Assembly: GCA_016934875.1 (NCBI GenBank)
Contig: JAFGSC010000240.1
Location: forward strand, 1-5,367
DNA from: Candidatus Atribacteria bacterium
GTDB lineage: Bacteria > Atribacterota > Phoenicimicrobiia > Phoenicimicrobiales > Stramentimicrobiaceae
Length of the DNA stretch: 5,367 bases
Direction of reading: 5' to 3'
The position numbers and the translations under genes are program-made. Shown here one piece after another: positions 1-4,896 of the stretch (the first letter of the stretch is position 1; each line of letters starts with the position of its first letter). The notes below the pieces were generated by a model. It searched no databases, was not told where the DNA came from, and worked only from the letters and a program-made list of their open reading frames with translations.

Positions 1-75
1 CCAAGATACTTGATAATATTGACTTTGCTTGCTCGGCGATATAGTAGCCAAGTCACCTTGAACGGGATGTTATTT
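1..75 (-). repeat. attC site, partial (left edge), of the ankyrin cassette
   Basis: On the minus strand the site opens with the R'' core AAATAAC, which overlaps the TAA stop of the ankyrin gene, followed by an L''-type arm (CGTTCAAGGTGACTTGG). The matching L' and R' arms fall outside the window. The visible part is about 86% identical by eye to the right half of the complete attC at 2752-2880, including its spacer, so the two sites belong to one sub-family. This is the main reason for calling a half site. Confidence 0.75.
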
Positions 76-423
76 GTTTTTATCCTTATTGTCTTTCCAA
101 CCAACTGGTTTCTTACCAAATTCGTTTATAATTGAAGTAGATGCTCCATTTTCTATTAAATAATTGATTACTGGTTGCGTTTTAGCATAGTGTAATGGAG
201 TATAACCCATATCACCTTGGCGATTTATATCGAGACCGGCTTTTAGTAACAGTTCCACAACTCTCAGGTTTCCTCTTAATGCAGCTATATGCAAGCAAGT
301 ATCACCATCTGGGGTGACATAAGTTAATGGGTCAATTGTTTCACATGGGTCTTCAGATTCATAATTAATTAAATCTTTGAATTCCGCGATTAGTTCTTCC
401 ATTTCAGCTGTGGATAATTTCAT
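70..423 (-). CDS. Small ankyrin-repeat protein
   Basis: The product is a 117-residue soluble protein with no signal peptide. After an acidic N-terminal helix (residues 4-25) come two ankyrin repeats: residues 39-69, with CLHIAALRGNLRVVELLLKAG, and residues 70-103, with TPLHYA and VINYLIENGAS. The second repeat is shortened, and a partial third begins at FGKKP. Ankyrin repeats bind other proteins, but the partner cannot be read from sequence. The ATG is well supported by AGAGGTGA a few bases upstream. The gene starts 34 bp after the R' core of the preceding attC, and its stop overlaps the R'' core of the next, so it fills one cassette. Short ankyrin proteins of this kind occur as stand-alone accessory genes and near toxin-immunity loci. 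An immunity role is possible but is only inference. Confidence 0.88.
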   Translation of the reverse strand: MKLSTAEMEELIAEFKDLINYESEDPCETIDPLTYVTPDGDTCLHIAALRGNLRVVELLLKAGLDINRQGDMGYTPLHYAKTQPVINYLIENGASTSIINEFGKKPVGWKDNKDKNK

Positions 424-456
424 TTATCACCTCTTGAGAGAAGCGAGTTGTTTTTC

Positions 457-590
457 AAATAACCGCTAGGTATTACAAGCCGGGCGGTGCATACCTGATT
501 AATATGTAAAATAATAAAAAGGTTGATAATCAATCTCAGTTTCAAAAAGCAAAGAAAATAGCCCGGTCTTAGTAGATACCATTGTTGGCT
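457..590 (-). repeat. attC site (134 bp, long spacer) after the coiled-coil gene and repeat
   Basis: In cassette direction R'' is AGCCAAC (584-590) and R' is GTTATTT (457-463). The arms pair: the stem core CCGGGC matches GCCCGG, the neighbouring TACTAAG/TTGTAAT segments partly pair, and GGTAT recurs at the same place in both arms when folded. One A in the L'' arm is left unpaired, as in most other sites here. The roughly 70-base centre is AT-rich and unlike the other spacers. R' fits GTTRRRY only in its GTT and first R. Confidence 0.8.
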
Positions 591-829
591 GCCGCCAACC
601 TGTTTAGTTTGTTTTTAACTGCTTACTTCCTGTTATTGTTTTTTAAAGATTTTATGCTTTTTGAATACTATGTTTTCCACCCGAGGCGGACAAGTGTTTT
701 GAATTTATTTTCAAAAGAATTTCCAGAGAATGGGACTTCCTTAATTTTTTGTTACATTTTTTATTTTTCGATCAATTCTCGCGCCCTTGAGTTACTTGTT
801 ATTAGCAACTTCATTTCCGATTCCACTTG
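584..829 (-). repeat. Dispersed ~245-bp non-coding repeat, copy 1
   Basis: This segment matches 2480-2724 along its length, with several small indels in the middle. A 30-base block (769-798) is identical in both copies. In cassette direction the similarity ends exactly at the AGCCAAC R'' core of the following attC. The plus-strand open frame here (582-878) is broken by a stop in the other copy, so it is not conserved coding. On the minus strand both copies keep a 17-codon frame, here 761-814 (MKLLITSNSRARELIEK). That may be a real micro-ORF, the tail of a lost gene, or chance. No terminator is evident. Confidence 0.85.
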
Positions 830-894
830 TAGATGGGTAGTTTATAAAATAATTGATGCTCAGTTTTATTATTCTTAGATTTTCTTACACATTT

Positions 895-1275
895 TTATGA
901 ATTACGTAGTTTTTTTGCAAGTTTACGATTTATTTGTTGCATTAGTTCAAATTCTTTTTCTTTTATTTGGCTTCTTATACTTTTAATCCATTTATTTGCA
1001 TAGCGTCTTATTTGAAACCACCTAATAAATAAAGATATTGGCACGCCAAGTATTAAAGATAGAAAAATAAACAACACTTTATATTTGGATGAGTCAGAAT
1101 TAGCATCAAGTATACTTGCAAAAATCATCATTACTACATAAAAGGTACCGAATATTCCAAAAAAATGCCCGAATTTGCTTTTTAAGTGTGGAGGTGGTAA
1201 TTCATTTTCATAATTTTCTAGCCTATCTGTTAACTCACGTATTTCATTCTCTAAACTTTCGATAATATCTTCCAT
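895..1275 (-). CDS. Small two-helix membrane protein with terminal coiled coils, unknown function
   Basis: This 126-residue protein belongs to no family I recognise. Residues 1-26 form an acidic heptad-like helix (IIESLENEIRELTDRLENYE). A PPP break follows, then hydrophobic helices at about 38-56 (FGIFGTFYVVMMIFASIL) and 67-87 (VLFIFLSLILGVPISLFI). A basic, helical C-terminal tail (residues 90-126) is rich in K, R, E and Q. The layout suggests an inner-membrane hairpin with both ends in the cytoplasm, possibly oligomeric through the coiled coils. The start is fixed by AAGGAAGG upstream. The gene begins 35 bp after a degenerate attC (1311-1370), and about 65 bp separate its stop from the dispersed repeat. 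Small membrane proteins of this shape occur among phage-defence effectors, but nothing here proves such a role. Confidence 0.75.
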   Translation of the reverse strand: MEDIIESLENEIRELTDRLENYENELPPPHLKSKFGHFFGIFGTFYVVMMIFASILDANSDSSKYKVLFIFLSLILGVPISLFIRWFQIRRYANKWIKSIRSQIKEKEFELMQQINRKLAKKLRNS

Positions 1276-1310
1276 TTATTTCCTTCCTTTACTCCTATCG
1301 ACCTTTTTAC

Positions 1311-1370
1311 AGCCAGTCGATAACCAGACCGGCAAGTACTCTTGCCGGTGCTGCATTTATTTGGTTAACT
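1311..1370 (-). repeat. attC site with degenerate R' core
   Basis: R'' is AGTTAAC (1364-1370), and the TAA stop of the lipoprotein gene lies inside it. The central stem ACCGGC/GCCGGT pairs perfectly around AAGAGTACTT, itself a near-palindrome. One C is left unpaired in the L'' arm. Where the R' core GTTGGCT is expected, the minus strand reads ACTGGCT (1311-1317), so the GTT triplet needed for strand exchange is missing. The spacer on that side is also short (about 10 bases against about 15 elsewhere). This is probably a damaged attC that no longer recombines efficiently. Confidence 0.7.
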
Positions 1371-1898
1371 TTTTTTTCTTAATGTCATATCCCAATATGG
1401 TGGGTCAATCATCTGTAGCTCTGCCACCGTTTTAGAAATATGTATAATTTTTGTTGATTGAGATTCACCAGCAATAGGAGTCACCATGGTTTGAAATTCC
1501 GGTGACTTCTTAACTACCTTTCTTGTTAGATCATCTAATGGTGTTATGACTGAGTTCGCTGTTGTCTCAACAAGCACATTGCCATGAATTTCCCAAGAAC
1601 CCGTTTCTTTTGCTAAAAATCTAAGAGGTATTTCTTCTTCTTCAAACTTCAACCTAATCGTAAATTCTACAGTTCCATCATATTTTCCTCCTAAATGATA
1701 TGTTTGAGTTCCCGACATGGTCATCTCAATACTCAAATCATTAGGAAAAGAATCTTCTGATATTTTTGCCACCTGTGAAGGAGAAAGATATAAAGAGACA
1801 TCCCAAGTCCCTAATAACATATCACCGATATTTGATTGAGAACATCCTGAACAAAACATTACAAATATAGCAATAGAGCTGATTACATAGTTTCTCAT
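1365..1898 (-). CDS. Putative lipoprotein with lipocalin-like fold features
   Basis: I place the start at the ATG at 1898 rather than the one 12 bases upstream, because the strong GAGGAAA lies between them at the right distance and nothing precedes the first ATG. The product is 177 residues. It opens with a basic residue, a hydrophobic run (VISSIAIFVMF) and then CSGC. SGC at residues 17-19 serves as lipobox, with a non-standard residue at -3. Serine at +2 would direct it to the outer membrane in a Gram-negative host. The mature part begins near LLGTW and alternates short beta strands with glycines; GTYHLGG-like and GSWEIHGN segments recall lipocalin-like small lipoproteins. That family link is tentative and the ligand is unknown. 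The stop lies inside the attC R'' core. It is the only cassette here with a convincing promoter of its own. Confidence 0.8.
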   Translation of the reverse strand: MRNYVISSIAIFVMFCSGCSQSNIGDMLLGTWDVSLYLSPSQVAKISEDSFPNDLSIEMTMSGTQTYHLGGKYDGTVEFTIRLKFEEEEIPLRFLAKETGSWEIHGNVLVETTANSVITPLDDLTRKVVKKSPEFQTMVTPIAGESQSTKIIHISKTVAELQMIDPPYWDMTLRKKS

Positions 1899-1990
1899 AT
1901 ATTTCCTCATTATATGATTGATTTATATCGAACTTTTTATCCTAAAATAAAAGCGACATATGAAGTAAAAACATTATTACTAGCCCTAGT

Positions 1991-2019
1991 ATTATATAAA
2001 ACACATCAGCGTTTATCGA
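1991..2019 (-). promoter_or_regulatory. Sigma70-type promoter inside the lipoprotein cassette
   Basis: On the minus strand TCGATA (-35, 4 of 6 matches) is followed after exactly 17 bases by TATAAT (-10, perfect). It lies downstream of the preceding attC R' core (2036-2042) and about 90 bases upstream of the lipoprotein start, so it travels with the cassette. Most cassettes rely on an upstream promoter. Cassette-borne promoters are known for toxin-antitoxin and some other cassettes. The leader of about 85 nt is AT-rich, with no obvious attenuator. Confidence 0.55.
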
Positions 2020-2035
2020 TTGAAAAATTATTAAA

Positions 2036-2104
2036 AGCCAACGCCCTGCATTACAGGACGGGCGGCGTTTTATCGCCCGTTCCTAGTAGATGCAGATGTT
2101 AGAT
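2036..2104 (-). repeat. attC site (69 bp) of the zinc-ribbon cassette
   Basis: R'' is ATCTAAC (2098-2104), a perfect RYYYAAC, and R' is GTTGGCT (2036-2042). The arms fold well: CTGCAT pairs with ATGCAG, CTAGG partly with CCTGTA, and ACGGGC with GCCCGT around a short AT-rich loop. One A after TAGG in the L'' arm stays unpaired. This is the clearest short attC in the window. Confidence 0.88.
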
Positions 2105-2113
2105 TTTTGTTTT

Positions 2114-2389
2114 CTATTTTATTTGTTCTTTACTAAAACCAAGCGCTTCTATTTCATAAATTTCAACACCACCAAAATGATCAATAGGGTGACGCTCACA
2201 TCGATGACAGACATAGTTGTCTGGTTGAACATAAGATGTATCATTAGGATTATTGAAGATGATTCCTGTCTTGTCACATTGGAGGACTATGGCACCACAA
2301 CTGGGACATTTAAGGAATCGTAAACAAGCATCCTTTTTACAACTGCAATATTTTTCTTTATCTCGTAAATGCCAGTTCTTTTTTATCAT
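2114..2389 (-). CDS. Small cysteine-rich zinc-ribbon protein, unknown function
   Basis: The product has 91 residues and no signal peptide or membrane segment. The knuckles CPSC (28-31) and CHRC (61-64) have the spacing of a four-cysteine zinc ribbon. Further cysteines at 15, 17, 22 and 38 could bind a second metal ion. Histidines lie at 7, 62, 67 and 70. Zinc ribbons bind DNA, RNA or protein, and nothing here separates these options. The ATG lies 9 bases from the R' core of the preceding attC, with no Shine-Dalgarno between them, and the frame stays open upstream through part of that attC. Translation may therefore use another start, or depend on the upstream transcript. The stop sits 9 bases before the next attC. 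Confidence 0.75.
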   Translation of the reverse strand: MIKKNWHLRDKEKYCSCKKDACLRFLKCPSCGAIVLQCDKTGIIFNNPNDTSYVQPDNYVCHRCERHPIDHFGGVEIYEIEALGFSKEQIK

Positions 2390-2397
2390 TGCATTAA

Positions 2398-2486
2398 ATC
2401 TAACGACACAAATAACAAGCCGCGCCGAGATGCTGCGCGAAAAACGAAAGAGACCCTACGCGGTCTTGTTGATTTGATGGTTGGCT
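2398..2486 (-). repeat. attC site (89 bp) of the gene-less repeat cassette
   Basis: R'' is AGCCAAC (2480-2486) and R' is GTTAGAT (2398-2404), a perfect GTTRRRY. The arms CAAATCAACAAG and CTTGTTATTTG pair almost fully, then CCGCG pairs with CGCGG, leaving one A unpaired in the L'' arm. The loop contains a second short pairing, CGCGCAG near GCGCGG. Confidence 0.87.
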
Positions 2487-2724
2487 GCCGCGAACCTGTT
2501 TAGTTTGTTTTTGACTGCTTACTTCAATTACTGATTTTAAAATGATTTGATGCTTTTTGAATATTATGTTTTTTGATTCTTCTATTTATATTGTTCTGAA
2601 ATATTTTTCAAAAGAATTTCCGGAGAATGGAACCTGCTTGATTTTTTGTTACCTTTTTATTTTCCGATCAATTCTCGCGCCCTTGAGTTACTTGATATTT
2701 GCAACTTCATTTCCGATTCGACTG
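2480..2724 (-). repeat. Dispersed ~245-bp non-coding repeat, copy 2, forming a gene-less cassette
   Basis: This is the partner of 584-829. With about 27 bp of unique sequence it fills the interval between two attC sites (R' at 2752-2758 and R'' at 2480-2486), so it is a whole cassette without a normal gene. The 30-base identical block lies at 2665-2694. On the minus strand the 17-codon frame at 2657-2710 reads MKLQISSNSRARELIGK, differing from copy 1 at three residues. The overlapping frame with IGNEVAN near the repeat end is also kept in both copies. Neither is proof of coding. A small RNA or a remnant gene end are alternatives. Confidence 0.83.
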
Positions 2725-2751
2725 TGATTTAATTTCTATTCAATATTAGAC

Positions 2752-2880
2752 AGCCAACGTGAAGTTAAGGAGCCCGGCGATTTAATGGCGACCAGCCTCA
2801 TGCTCCTAAGATAGTTGTTAATATTGACTCTGCTCGCTCGGCGATATAGTAGCCGGGTCCCCTTGAACGCATGGTTAAAA
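2752..2880 (-). repeat. attC site (129 bp, long type)
   Basis: R'' is TTTTAAC (2874-2880) and R' is GTTGGCT (2752-2758). Between them lie GTTCAAGGGG and CTCCTTAACTTC, which match the general L''/L' style of well-known attC sites (TTCAAG and CTTAACT-type arms). The stem CCCGGC/GCCGGG is perfect, with one unpaired A in the L'' arm. The roughly 80-base spacer (TATCGCCGAGCGAGC and onward) is shared with the partial site at 1-75. Confidence 0.87.
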
Positions 2881-2959
2881 GCAGATTTTGCCTGCTATTT
2901 ACCGACTGTGTATTTTTGATAACCAGCTATTATTACGAATTAATTTTCATTTTTATTTT

Positions 2960-3080
2960 CTATTTAGGAATTATGGCAATTTGCCTTTTTTCCTGAATAG
3001 AGATTAATTCTTCCCGGATTTTTATTTTTGATACTGCTATTTGGTGATTTTGGCAACGCTGCCTTTTTCACCAAATAGCA
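2960..3080. other. Two related long hairpins in a gene-less segment
   Basis: The segment 2881-3102 has no credible gene. It holds two hairpins of the same design. The first (2960-3000) pairs CTATTTAGGAA with TTCCTGAATAG; the second (3035-3080) pairs TGCTATTTGGTGA with TCACCAAATAGCA perfectly over 13 bp. Each encloses an inner GGCA...TGCC stem flanked by T/A-rich internal loops. The outer stems differ at three positions by changes on both sides that keep pairing. Read on the plus strand, each inner stem is followed by a run of five or more T, like an intrinsic terminator facing against the cassette genes. A structured RNA, a small mobile repeat or a double terminator would all fit. Confidence 0.65.
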
Positions 3081-3102
3081 TGTTTACCCATTCCATTTCA
3101 GC

Positions 3103-3161
3103 TTTTAATGCCCAGTTTAACAGGCGGGCGCAGCCCGTCCTAGTTGAAACTTATGTTATCG
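3103..3161 (-). repeat. attC-like site with mutated R' core, after the DUF4240 gene
   Basis: R'' is CGATAAC (3155-3161). The arms AGTTTCAACTAGG and CCTGTTAAACTGGG pair well, and CGGGC pairs with GCCCG around a TGC loop, with one A unpaired in the L'' arm. At the R' end the minus strand reads ATTAAAA (3103-3109) instead of GTTAAAA, a single G to A change at the recombination point. The fold is intact but recombination is expected to be poor. Confidence 0.72.
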
Positions 3162-3165
3162 AATT

Positions 3166-4206
3166 CTATTCGAAGATTTTATATAGTTCAGGATAAATAT
3201 TTGGCAAGTCTTCTTCATCCCATTTTTTACCTGTAATTTTTTTATTTTTTGTTTTTACCTTAAAAATTGAATCAGATACTTCTCCATAAGCAGATTCTGC
3301 TATATATAAAAAACTTTCAAACTGTGGATCACGTTGAAAAATGTTCTTAAGCTTATCAATATTCATATTAAGAACAGAGTAATATTTTCCCTTCCCTTGT
3401 GCTATGACCCAGGCCCTAAAATAATCAAATGCATCATCTCCACAACCTCGCCTGATTATATAGGCTAGAGCCCAATGCTCCCATGTATAGAGCTTTGAAT
3501 CCAGTTCCTGAAATATTTTTTCAAAGTTTATTATTTGAGCAGGCCCGAATTCTATGAGTCTACCGACAAGATATGTTTTAAAATCAATATCATTTTTATC
3601 GGATTCAATGGCTTCATCTATTAATTCCCAAAATATATCTTCTGTAATTTTCCTTTTATCCCTGGCTTTTAGTTTTTTCCTTTTCTTTTCATGCTTAAAG
3701 AGTTCTTCTTCTTCGAGTACTTTATTCAGGTCATCATTTAAATTATTTCTTTTTAATATCTCTTTATATTCCGAAAATAATCTAAGTGTTGATTCTCTTT
3801 CTTCTTCGATTCTATAGTTGATTTTTGAGTCTTTAGTGTAATATTTAGACTTTATTTTTATAAGATAGTTTCTTCCGTCAATTAAGGTCCAAAATTCTCC
3901 TTTAGAGGAAGTTAATGCACCTCTCCAAAGTATTTTTAATATTCTAACATCTTTTTTAGACTCAAGATATTTTGACAATCTATAAAAATTGGGAATTCTA
4001 GCAGGTAGTAAATATTGGTCCAAAAACCAATACACTACACCTTCTAATTTATTATTATTTATTGCGATATCAATTACATATTTTTCAGCTTCATCTAAAA
4101 TATCCTTAATGTCCTTAATATTATTTCCTTCAACGCCGTGTTCTTCTTTATCAAATATTTTATCCAAGTACCTATCGTATTCATCATCAATATTTCTATT
4201 ATCCAT
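3166..4206 (-). CDS. DUF4240 domain protein with helical N-terminal region
   Basis: The product has 346 residues. The DUF4240 domain spans roughly residues 189-310: it starts at ITEDIFWELIDEA, continues through IINFEKIFQELDSKLYTWEHWALAYII, and has the family's best-kept stretch GCGDDAFDYFRAWVIAQGK (254-272). The usual role of this domain is not established. Ahead of it, residues 1-145 are helical and unlike anything I recognise, and residues 150-187 form a very charged stretch (EEEELFKHEKKRKKLKARDK) that is probably an extended helix. There is no signal peptide or membrane helix, so it should be cytoplasmic. AAAGGA lies about 12 bases before the ATG. The gene begins about 60 bp after the preceding attC R' core and its stop is 5 bases before the next R''. 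DUF4240 proteins are often found among variable accessory genes. An immunity or defence role is only a guess. Confidence 0.85.
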   Translation of the reverse strand: MDNRNIDDEYDRYLDKIFDKEEHGVEGNNIKDIKDILDEAEKYVIDIAINNNKLEGVVYWFLDQYLLPARIPNFYRLSKYLESKKDVRILKILWRGALTSSKGEFWTLIDGRNYLIKIKSKYYTKDSKINYRIEEERESTLRLFSEYKEILKRNNLNDDLNKVLEEEELFKHEKKRKKLKARDKRKITEDIFWELIDEAIESDKNDIDFKTYLVGRLIEFGPAQIINFEKIFQELDSKLYTWEHWALAYIIRRGCGDDAFDYFRAWVIAQGKGKYYSVLNMNIDKLKNIFQRDPQFESFLYIAESAYGEVSDSIFKVKTKNKKITGKKWDEEDLPNIYPELYKIFE

Positions 4207-4264
4207 TTAAAATAGATCCTTTTAAAAACGATTGAGTCATTTCGATTGAATAAATCATTGGTTT

Positions 4265-4328
4265 CGATAACGCTTTGGCTCAGGAGCAGCGTGGTTTTAA
4301 CGCTGTCACCTACAGCCAGTTGTTAGTA
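4265..4328 (-). repeat. attC site (64 bp) of the DUF6438 cassette
   Basis: R'' is TACTAAC (4322-4328), directly after the gene's stop codon, and R' is GTTATCG (4265-4271). In the fold CTGGCTGTAGGTG faces CTCCTGAGCCAAAG with partial pairing, then CAGCG pairs with CGCTG around a TTAAAACCA loop. One A in the L'' arm is unpaired, as in the other sites. Confidence 0.83.
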
Positions 4329-4793
4329 TTATTTTGTAGATTTATTCCACTTGACTTTATCACATATTTTTTCAAATAGAACGACAAATGCCTGAAATTC
4401 AGGAGGAGCTTGGTGTCCATAATCCTTAATTTCTTTCAGTTTGCCATTAGTGATAATTTTTATGGTTACTGTTTCATCGTCAGTCCACTTTGCTTGATAG
4501 CATTCCTCATATCCGGTCATTCCTACTCTTTCAATAAAACTTGATAGCAAGGCATAGTCATATAACCATACTTCACCTGAATATTTTCCTTTTAATTTTG
4601 TGTAGGCAATTCCGTTGTATGAAGCTTTTCCGCCTCTATAAAAAATGACACTAAATTCAGGGCAGGAGCCAAAACAACCGCTTCGTTCTAAAGACAGAGA
4701 GTCGAAAGGCATAGCTTTCCAGTCTTGTTCAATTGTTGGAGTCTTTAATACAAATGGATATTTAAGTATTTCATATTTTGGTTTGTATTTCAT
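4329..4793 (-). CDS. DUF6438-type protein
   Basis: From the ATG at 4793 the product has 154 residues. The core SLERSGCFGSCPEFSVIFYRGGKAS is typical of DUF6438: a strand, the CxxxC pair (CFGSC), then a strand and hairpin, followed by YNG...KGKYSGEV and a C-terminal helix (PPEFQAFVVLFEKICDKVKW). Function is unknown; many relatives are small secreted or lipid-anchored proteins. The 5' end is uncertain. A TTG at 4871 in the same frame has a strong AGGAGGG 10 bases upstream, giving 180 residues with an extra N-terminal hydrophobic patch (LFFEFILFWTA). However, that region abuts the transposase gene and may be IS-derived or non-coding. No attC is visible upstream, consistent with the IS having entered the start of this cassette and perhaps trimmed the gene. 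The stop is TAA just before the R'' core. Confidence 0.8.
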   Translation of the reverse strand: MKYKPKYEILKYPFVLKTPTIEQDWKAMPFDSLSLERSGCFGSCPEFSVIFYRGGKASYNGIAYTKLKGKYSGEVWLYDYALLSSFIERVGMTGYEECYQAKWTDDETVTIKIITNGKLKEIKDYGHQAPPEFQAFVVLFEKICDKVKWNKSTK

Positions 4794-4896
4794 TGCTGTC
4801 CAAAATAAAATAAACTCAAAAAATAATTGTTGATATTTCAATGCCTTAATTGTCGAAAATAAGGTTTTCAAAAAAAGGTTACCCTCCTATGATTAG

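Larger units (their letters stand above)
1..4871 (-). mobile_element. Integron gene-cassette array (cassettes read on the minus strand)
   Basis: Six unrelated minus-strand genes and two gene-less segments are separated by sites with the same inverted-repeat plan as integron attC sites. In several sites the stop codon of the gene lies in or just before the R'' core, as is usual in cassettes. The spacing gives cassettes of roughly 350 to 1160 bp, plus the IS-interrupted one at the right. No integrase, attI or Pc promoter is in view, so the array continues beyond at least the left edge, where an attC is cut. The right limit given is nominal, because an IS interrupts the array there. The array assignment rests on fold and arrangement read by eye; a covariance-model search would be the formal test. 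Confidence 0.85.

Noticed and set aside
582..878. Plus-strand open frame of 98 codons in repeat copy 1
   Set aside because: It starts at a TTG inside the attC core, and the same frame in repeat copy 2 is stopped early (stop near position 2533). The product is a run of hydrophobic and aromatic residues, as expected from AT-rich non-coding sequence.
1914..2102. Plus-strand 62-codon frame opposite the lipoprotein leader
   Set aside because: It overlaps the promoter and the full attC on the other strand, has no ribosome site, and its tail is translated attC hairpin.
2090..2477. Two plus-strand frames opposite the zinc-ribbon gene
   Set aside because: They are antisense shadows. The minus-strand frame has paired CxxC motifs and fits between two attC sites.
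2887..2922. Plus-strand promoter TTGCCT-17-TATTTT ahead of the twin hairpins
   Set aside because: Both hexamers match the consensus only at four of six positions, and such matches are expected by chance in sequence this AT-rich.
2975..3068. Ordinary pair of intrinsic terminators on the plus strand
   Set aside because: The inner stems followed by T runs look like terminators, but no plus-strand gene precedes them. The longer outer stems with compensatory changes are not explained by termination, so I reported the larger structure instead.
457..3161. CRISPR array
   Set aside because: The repeated hairpins are irregular in length and spacing and share fold rather than sequence. Genes lie between them, so they fit attC and not CRISPR.
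3554..4210. Plus-strand serine- and leucine-rich frames opposite the DUF4240 gene
   Set aside because: They are low-complexity shadows of the lysine/glutamate-rich coding strand, which carries the recognisable domain.
4645..4833. Plus-strand 62-codon frame opposite the DUF6438 gene
   Set aside because: It is antisense to the conserved CFGSC region and has no features of its own.
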